64,000 nucleotides of DNA from Gibbula magus (taxonomy: Eukaryota; Mollusca; Gastropoda; Trochida; Trochidae). Position numbers and translations under genes: made by a program. Positions 57,940 to 64,000 of this stretch are shown one piece after another (the first letter of the stretch is position 1; every line of letters starts with the position of its first letter). A model generated the notes under the pieces. That model saw nothing but the letters and a program-made list of their open reading frames with translations. It was not told the DNA's origin and did no database searches. The DNA is taken from assembly GCA_936450465.1 (NCBI GenBank), contig OW388291.1, positions 34,386,656 to 34,450,655 of the forward strand, in the 5' to 3' direction.

Positions 57940-58355
57940 ATGATTTCAGCTCACTGGGGAAGAGTTTCTTGTAATAGACTCCAAACAGCGCACTATTGAA
58001 TGTAACACTGCTGTAGAGCTACGTATGGACAGATCGTAGCGCCATACGTCGGCAAATTGAAGTCAAACACTTTCGGTGCCCCATCACGTAATTGGTGTAA
58101 CCTTTGACGGAAAACATAACACCACTTTACTGCTAGTCTTCAGTCAACTCACAAGAAAACGATGTGGTGTCACTGAGTTAATGGGTTTGTCTTGTGGAAA
58201 TAGAATCGAGAGAAATTAAACCGGAATGGGACTACTAATCTTCGCGATTCCCACTGGAATCAGCGTGGGTTACAGGTCACGTATATTTCAGAATGCTTTT
58301 TTAATCCGATATATCATAAGCCAGCATATATAGCCCTGAATTTTTAATTAACTTA
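57940..58355. other. Moderately GC-rich, repeat-free stretch
   Basis: Includes gagctacgtatggacagatc and cgtagcgccatacgtcggca, an imperfect palindromic neighbourhood, and ccatcacgtaattggtgtaa. Position beside the minus-strand exon candidate suggests intron sequence; nothing further can be supported. Confidence 0.2.
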
Positions 58356-58356
58356 C

Positions 58357-58513
58357 TCATGATCGAGCATTGTGCAAAGTCGACTTGATGATAGACAAAT
58401 CTAATGCGTGACAACGTCTTTATCTGTATACTTCTTGTTCCATCATGTGGACGAACAAGGGACAGGAACGAAGAATATTCCTTACTGGGACCATCAGCAT
58501 ACGCCATGTCCAC
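58357..58513 (-). CDS. Candidate minus-strand coding exon, unidentified
   Basis: A minus-strand frame begins ATG at 58513 and runs 52 codons to a perfect donor ATGA|GTAAGT at 58357/58356. Peptide: MDMAYADGPSKEYSSFLSLV, then RPHDGTRSIQIKTLSRIRFV and YHQVDFAQCSIM. An in-frame TAA lies just upstream of the ATG, so this is either the initiating exon or, from a possible acceptor near 58537 (ctaagtcacag), an internal exon in another frame. No family is recognised. It lies upstream of the terminal exon at 55238 on the same strand, but their phases do not join directly, so other exons would be needed. Confidence 0.35.
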
Positions 58514-59166
58514 TCGACTCGGTTAACCAGTGTAACCTGTGACTTAGCCAAATAACACCAATGGAATCGCTTCATTGAATATCCAAATTATATAAGCGTG
58601 AAGCCCATAGAATAACCAGGGGCTAGTTCGAAAATAGGCAAATACACATTCAAAGAGACATCAAAATGCAAAATAAATGCATTCTTGCATCGTTGAATGG
58701 ATTAACGAGTTTAAAGCACTGGACATCAGTGTTGGAGCAAGTTTGAGGGGGAAAGTTTGTAAAGTTTCAGGCAATTATGATTAAATTTAGAAAGGGACGT
58801 CTTTACAGGGACTCTAATTATATTTCGACAGAGTTCCTGGTCTTATCAAGACGTAGAACTATCCAATACGCTTCTTGATACACTCATAGATCACCCCTCC
58901 CACAACACCAAACATAGTCCTTTATCTACTTTACTCGAGGTCAGAGTGACATATGCGAATAAAAAACTAAATCTCATTGCAGTTAACACAGAAGGATTTT
59001 CCTAGTTCAAGAAAAATATGTTGCAATTTTCCCTGTTGATAATGAGAGTCTTACAAGCAATTTGAACAAACACGTATATGTTTATTCAAATACAGAAGCT
59101 TGAAGAAATCGTCTGTACGTTGCACGTTGACAAGAAGCCCGCGTATACTTTCGTTTGACTGCTTAC

Positions 59167-59255
59167 CTGGTGTAGGTGTACTGGATAGGTGTCATAGTGA
59201 AGATGGAATTGTAAATCATTTGTGTAAACTTTATGTACAAAATTCACACTTGGTC
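59167..59255 (-). CDS. Weak minus-strand exon candidate with strong donor
   Basis: On the minus strand, ctacaccag|GTAAGCAG at 59167/59166 is a near-consensus splice donor. The preceding frame reads VNFVHKVYTNDLQFHLHYDT, then YPVHLHQ, and is part of a 123-codon open frame (59086-59457). The acceptor is not clear (atatatcaag near 59255 is poor). The right part of that long frame is produced by a 46-bp tandem duplication, so frame length by itself is not evidence. Confidence 0.22.
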
Positions 59256-59318
59256 TTGATATATATGACAAAATATGATATACTGTTGCTGCATTTGTTC
59301 GTAAATGTACGCAAAATG

Positions 59319-59410
59319 GCAGGTCATTGCAAAGATAAGAATTTTTATGTGTAATTGTAAGTCTGCACGTCATTGCAAAGATAAGAATTGTTATGTGTAA
59401 TTGTAAGTCT
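59319..59410. repeat. 46-bp tandem duplicate
   Basis: Two units starting at 59319 and 59365 (gca(g/c)gtcattgcaaagataa, then ttatgtgtaattgtaagtct) differ at two positions. Confidence 0.9.
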
Positions 59411-60129
59411 GCAAAAAACTTAATTATCGACATTTTACTTCCCGGTAACAACAACACTATGTTTTTGTTTGTTTAGGGCGTTTATTCTATGGAAATGTGT
59501 CTTTGCAAAAATCAACCGGAGTTTGTATCTCTTCCTTACACTTTAACAAAATGCACTGAATTCTTGGTTTAATTACCCTTAAACAAGCACTAACACACCC
59601 GATCTGTCAACCAAACATTTCTCGTCGTTTTCTCATTTTCGTAACAAACTTTGACTTTGTTGATGCTATTATCAGCTTCAACAAGAAGATTGTAAGTCTA
59701 TTTTCAGGAAAACCAATTAAAGACTACTTTGTCTTGGTGCCGGTGACGTCATACACGGTGCATTTTGCGTTGAGCATCTTTCGTAAAGTCAAAGATCGAT
59801 GGACGGCTGCAGATGAATATCTAGTCCAAGCTTAAAGGTTTATTTCTTTTATTCATTCTCCTTTCCGTTTCTAGTACTTTTAAAAATGATGAACATGAAC
59901 TCTTTTTCACCTTTATTTCCCCAATACTTATTATTAAATTGGAAGAAGGCTACATTATAAGCAAAGATATTTTAAATAAACAAAGCAAAAGAGGAAGTAT
60001 TCTAAACACATAGTGGATATATTTCTTTGGAATACCTTAAAGGTATTCAGACAATGAAACCAATATGTCTGTTTTATCAAATATTGAAAATGATCCTAAA
60101 TCCACGAGAACTTGGAGTTGTACAAACCT

Positions 60130-60214
60130 ATACTGGCACACTAAGGTTGACCTTGGTGTCACCTTTAAATATTGCGCTAAGGCTGCCTCAGTACGTTGTG
60201 TAACGACACCCTAG
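60130..60214. mobile_element. Palindromic ctaaggttaacc MITE family, partial copy
   Basis: tactggcacactaaggttga, ccttggtgtcacctttaaat and attgcgctaaggctgcctca follow the same order as in the copy at 20226-20342. The right part continues gtacgttgtgtaacgacacc. Confidence 0.5.
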
Positions 60215-60463
60215 ATAATGTCCGATGCCATCACATCGTGGTGTATATAGACCCGGGCTCATTGTGTAGTGGAACGAAAACCAAATCCAGGGACCATCGA
60301 TGTTTTCAAATACATTAACCATATCAAAGGTATCTTTTTATAAGACATCATTTTCAACGATTAAACAACAGTGTGCAAACAGTGACTATATATCCATTTT
60401 TAATTAATAATAGTCTAATTAAAGCCTAGGATTTTCGTACCAAAGATGCATTATGTAAAGAGA

Positions 60464-61010
60464 TTAAAGGCGCTGTAGCACGTTCTCCTTACTGAAATAA
60501 AGTGATCTCACGAAAAGGTAAATAAGTGTTACCAATGATAGATAATATTCCTCAATCAATAAAGGGAGTTCTAAAAGGAATATACAGTCATGTATATGGT
60601 TCGGTAAAGCCATGTGAGTCCATATCCCATCGACTGGCCAGGTGTTCACATTAAAATGGCCGCTCGAAGGTAGTTCAAATGATCTGACTGATGTAGCGAT
60701 ATCCAAACACTAAGAGTACATTTTAATTATGGCACCATGATGGAATTGTCATTCATATTACTGTCTGAACTGTCAAATTCGCATCAGACCTACAAATCTA
60801 CCCCTCTACACTGAAGAGTTCCATACCACTGTCGCTTTATACGTCGCACAATTTCTTCCAGTACGGATAATCATTGTCTATGGATACGGTTTATAGGGTC
60901 GAGTAATGAGATGTTTTACCCTCTAACGTAACACCATATTGTTTACGTTAATAATAAATGGAAAATTTGAGAACACAAAAATTGCAAAAAACGTGCTACA
61001 GCGTCTTTAA
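60464..61010 (-). mobile_element. TTAA MITE family, complete 547-bp copy
   Basis: TTAA at both borders (60464-60467; 61007-61010). The inverted ends, read inward including TTAA, are ttaaaggcgctgtagcacgt and ttaaagacgctgtagcacgt: one mismatch in the 21-bp TIR. The remaining copies (32693, 45639, 47517) align to parts of this one. It has no long open frame; a 99-codon frame at 60958-61257 merely starts inside the right end and runs out into flank. TTAA duplication suggests mobilisation by a piggyBac-like transposase (inference). Confidence 0.88.
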
Positions 61011-61930
61011 GGCTTATACGGTGATTTGTGTAAAAGCTGAAGATGAAAAAGAAAGATGGTCACGGCGTATTGTAGTAAATACTTACTCCATCAGCAGGTG
61101 GGTTGTTATGTTGATTGTATTCTGTTACATTTTACGTGGTTGTCGAACAATCCAGCTGGTGAATGCTTTAGTGTATACTTCAATTTATCGTGAATGTTCA
61201 CAATACAAAGTTGCTATCCAAATATCTTGCGGCTCAGTGTGTACTACATATTGTTAGTATATTCCAAGAAGGTAAACATGTACACGATATCGTTTAAATT
61301 TACTTTAATAATTTAATAATTTACCTTATTTCAGCGTTCGTTTTGAAGTACACAAAAATGACAAATCGAAAAGGAGATCTTCAAGATAACCACATAATCA
61401 ATAACAAAAATATAACAATGATTGTTAATAAAGCGATGCCTAGTAATGCTCTTGCAATTGAAAAGTTCTCAACGACCGAGCAAGGAGTTACACAAGTGCA
61501 ATTTAATGGCGAATCGAAATAAAATAACACTACATCAAAACATCCCGACATTTAATCGATTCGCACGAAGATTTGTTGTGAATGGTATGTGTAATTTCAT
61601 AGAGAGGAGCTAGATCGTGTGTTTCTCGAGATGGTAGCTTGTCGCCTTGAGAGAAACATGTCACCCACTTCCATCACAGTGCAGTGTGACTCGCTTCAGT
61701 ATAGATCTAGTCTTTCAACCAGGCCTTGGCGTAATACACTGAAGGATCATTCAATAGTCTAGGTACTTTTGGAAGGTCTAAAATTCAAGTCTACTTTTTA
61801 CTCTTTTTGAAATATTATTAAGTTAAACTTCAACATAGTTTTCATGCACTATAAATTAGCCTAAATAATCAACCTACTAGCCATATAACGTGATACTTGA
61901 AACGACCTTTCTAAACCGTATAACGCGGTA
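61011..61930. other. Non-genic stretch
   Basis: No supported feature; short open frames only. Confidence 0.3.
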
Positions 61931-61931
61931 C

Positions 61932-61999
61932 GAGGGACTTACAACATTGTAAGTCCCTCCAGGAGGGTTTACACAGGAATTACAATGATTGTAAACCCT
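61932..61999. repeat. Two adjacent, related palindromes
   Basis: The first, 61932-61959, is perfect: 13-bp arms gagggacttacaa and ttgtaagtccctc around CA. The second has arms agggtttaca (61964-61973) and tgtaaaccct (61990-61999) around 16 nt. The arm sequences resemble each other (agggactta/agggttta). They lie about 40 bp from a tRNA-like segment. Confidence 0.85.
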
Positions 62000-62034
62000 A
62001 TTTGCTAAAATGACGACTTGAAAGTAAAATGTTT

Positions 62035-62122
62035 TGAAGAAAGTGCGTCTTGAACACATACCCACTAACACCTGTAGTACGTGAGCTAGCGCTTTAGTCT
62101 ACTGCGCCAACGAGGCAGATGA
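62035..62122 (-). mobile_element. tRNA-like segment, probably SINE head or tRNA pseudogene
   Basis: Minus strand reads gcctcgttggcgcagtagac, then taaagcgct, ending gtatgtgttcaagacgc. The start closely follows the 5' half of a eukaryotic elongator tRNA-Met (GCCTCGTTAGCGCAGTAGG), an excellent A box. The anticodon stem does not pair and the B box (gtgttcaagac) is weak, so this is not a working tRNA. Confidence 0.5.
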
Positions 62123-63197
62123 AATTCTACGGTAAAAAGCAACTCATATATAGCGCGGCTTTTTACAGGCTGGTTTCAGGTTCCAAACAAGGATATTTGA
62201 ACGACTCTATTTACCAGAGATCATCAATATAACGCGATAACAATTAAAAAGCCTGTTATACACTCAAAAGCGGTTGATAATATGGAGAAACCATTACAAC
62301 CTTACCATATCCTCGGTATCATAGTTTCTCCTTATAAATATCTGGCCATTATGTTATGGAGCCTTTTAAGTCTACTTTTAAGCTAGTGTAGATTTTTAAG
62401 TTTGGATCAACATGATTTCCTAGAACATACCAAATAGTTTGTTAAGTAACGATAGCATGTTTTACTCACGTCTTGAGGTTCGTTAAATTGTTATAACCAT
62501 GTTTGTGTCTCATATATAATTATAATTTGTTTTATTTAATTGAGAATTATCAACTTTAACCGAAAATAACCAGTTTAAGGTCAATTAATTACAACAAAGT
62601 ACAACAAAAATACAACAATTCAATGGACCTTGGCTTGCTGCAGCCATAAGTCAAACGTTATTATGGAAAATTAAATAAAAGTAAAATATAAAAATAAAAA
62701 TAAAAAGTAAAACTTAAAGTAGATTGGAAGACAGATTTGCTTCTATAGCGTTTAATATTCCTTATAACGATTACATACGTGAGATAGAGCCATACATGTC
62801 TACTACTACAAATGTATGAGACCGTTTCGTGGTTTTCATCGAAATATATTTATATATATAAATGATGTATATATATTTGGTATATTAAACATTTGGGGGT
62901 GAATATGAAAGTCGAGTAAGAATATATAACCTAAAGTAGCATCTGTTGTAATATGGTATATTTTAGAACCAAATGAAATATCATGCAAAACTGATCATGC
63001 AACCTCAAAATCAGAAACAAACCGTTATAATGTTTTCCAGGTCAACACTTTCCTAACATTGTGGCAACTCGATTGGAGGCTTTTCAGATTTCTTGCTTGT
63101 GTAGAGATAAACCTTGGATTAATTTCCGACAGTTCGCAAAACCAAAGATATTTTAGTTTCAAACTGGGAGCATTTTGCATTTATCTTTCCGCTCATG
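62123..63197. other. Non-genic AT-rich stretch
   Basis: Includes a low-complexity (aaaata)n-like run at 62675-62715 and a (ta)n-rich run at 62846-62880. No gene is recognised. Confidence 0.3.
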
Positions 63198-63309
63198 TTA
63201 ATACACTTGGTCGATGTTGAGGCATTGTGATTCCATCATGGCAGAAACTTGGTTCTTGCTTCCTCTTTTGCTTCTCTGAGTTGCGCGCTTCTGATACGTG
63301 ATTTGGTTA
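63198..63309 (-). CDS. Possible terminal exon of a minus-strand gene
   Basis: On the minus strand ggacagggtgctattcag is a fair acceptor; the frame then reads ENNQITYQKRATQRSKRGSK, then NQVSAMMESQCLNIDQVY and TAA at 63200-63198. The peptide is basic in its first half. No family is recognised and no canonical AATAAA follows closely. Further minus-strand donor signals at 63861 (caacagcaag|GTGAGA) and 63969 (gttcctgg|GTAAGT) suggest more exons continuing to the right edge of the window, with very short pieces. Confidence 0.22.
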
Positions 63310-64000
63310 TTTTCTGAATAGCACCCTGTCCATTTAAACAAACAAAAACCATCGACCTTACCAACAGAAGAAACCTGCATGAACCTTTTGGGAGTAGAAA
63401 ATCAAGGTGTTTTCATTGTTTGCTTTGAGTCTTTGACTCAGGCCCAAAATGATTGATTCATTTTTTTTTCACTCTCTGTATTTTCAATCTCTGTAAAATC
63501 TATCGGGATTGACCTGAAAGCGAGTCGGAGGTCATGGAGGTCCTGTACATGTCCATCCTATTCAACTTAAGTTCAGCTGACAACAGTGCATTTCTTGGTA
63601 TGACTTTCTTCAGTGCTGAAAGCGTGCTGTAAAACGTCTAAAATAGTGTGTATTCTGTGAATTCTAGCTGTTGTTGGACGTCCTAACCCGGAGACATCTT
63701 TAGTTCTTTCTCTGTCGTACTCATCATCTGCTTTCCACTTCTCTTAAGTACAATAGGAACAAGATTTTCCTCCAAGTTTTTGTCCATATCTTCGTGGAGT
63801 TATATAGATGCAAGATTGATTGATTTGCATTGATAACTGCAAGAATTCATTTATTCTCACCTTGCTGTTGTTTCTTTCCCCACTTGAATCTGCAACTGTT
63901 GCAATTGGGTTAGGATCGAAGATAGAATCATGTTTCGGTAAAGTCATGTAAGTGCATGTTACTTACCCAGGAACATTGAAATACTGCTGTTACACCATAC

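Noticed and set aside
59086..59457. Single-exon gene of 123 codons on the minus strand
   Set aside because: Part of the frame is generated by a 46-bp tandem duplication; only the segment next to the donor at 59167 is kept as a weak exon candidate.
60958..61257. 99-codon open frame
   Set aside because: It begins within the terminal inverted repeat of the 547-bp MITE and runs out into flank.
62035..62122. A functional tRNA-Met gene
   Set aside because: The 5' half matches well, but the anticodon stem does not pair and the T arm is degenerate.

Overview
This window looks like animal nuclear DNA, most likely from a mollusc. It is AT-rich and dominated by repeats, has no operons or dense coding, and carries many tRNA-derived SINEs whose tails are (CCTCA)n or (CTCA)n, a style I associate with gastropods and bivalves. 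It also holds small foldback and TIR elements, non-LTR retrotransposon 3' tails and several minisatellites. I cannot name the species. No complete gene is visible. The window is best read as intergenic and intronic sequence with a few candidate exons, all without recognised homology.

Layout. 1-7.3 kb: degenerate local duplications, a 137-bp mariner-like MITE (939-1075), two copies of the main SINE and one copy of a second tRNA-derived SINE. 7.3-15.8 kb: tandem-repeat country, with a 19-bp array (7291-7759), a duplicated block at 9.0-9.7 kb, a 33-bp triplicate, a 31/62-bp minisatellite (11204-12000), a 3 x 55-bp array and a 2 x 150-bp duplication. 15.8-24.5 kb: a perfect 23-bp-arm hairpin (16264-16318), a pogo-like MITE, a foldback element with a perfect 9-bp target duplication (21326-21538), and a tandem duplication of SINE plus flank, one copy of which was later invaded by a different SINE (23.5-24.5 kb). 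24.5-39 kb: more SINE copies, including one framed by a 25-bp target duplication (35531-35840), a second foldback copy, and a degraded open frame at 34.5 kb. 39-48 kb: a 34-bp hairpin-forming minisatellite, an approximately 70-bp degenerate array, a CpG-rich promoter-like region with a perfect GTCACGTGAC site (44.3-45.0 kb), two members of a TTAA-flanked MITE family and a 200-bp (CT)n tract. 48-55 kb: an AGCGCT-rich MITE family, other foldbacks, CpG-rich putative regulatory DNA and a (TA)n tract. 55-59.3 kb: the best coding evidence, namely a minus-strand terminal exon with acceptor, stop and poly(A) signal (55238-55441), two further minus-strand exon candidates, a plus-strand start-codon exon (56682-56857) and a 94-codon open segment. 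60-64 kb: a full-length 547-bp TTAA MITE, paired palindromes and a possible minus-strand gene end.

Function. Nothing supports a multi-gene system. The most interesting content is the set of small non-autonomous elements. Several are defined here by internal comparison, with target-site duplications, and one TTAA element appears to have arisen by inverted duplication of a single end. All exon calls rest on splice-site and frame evidence only.
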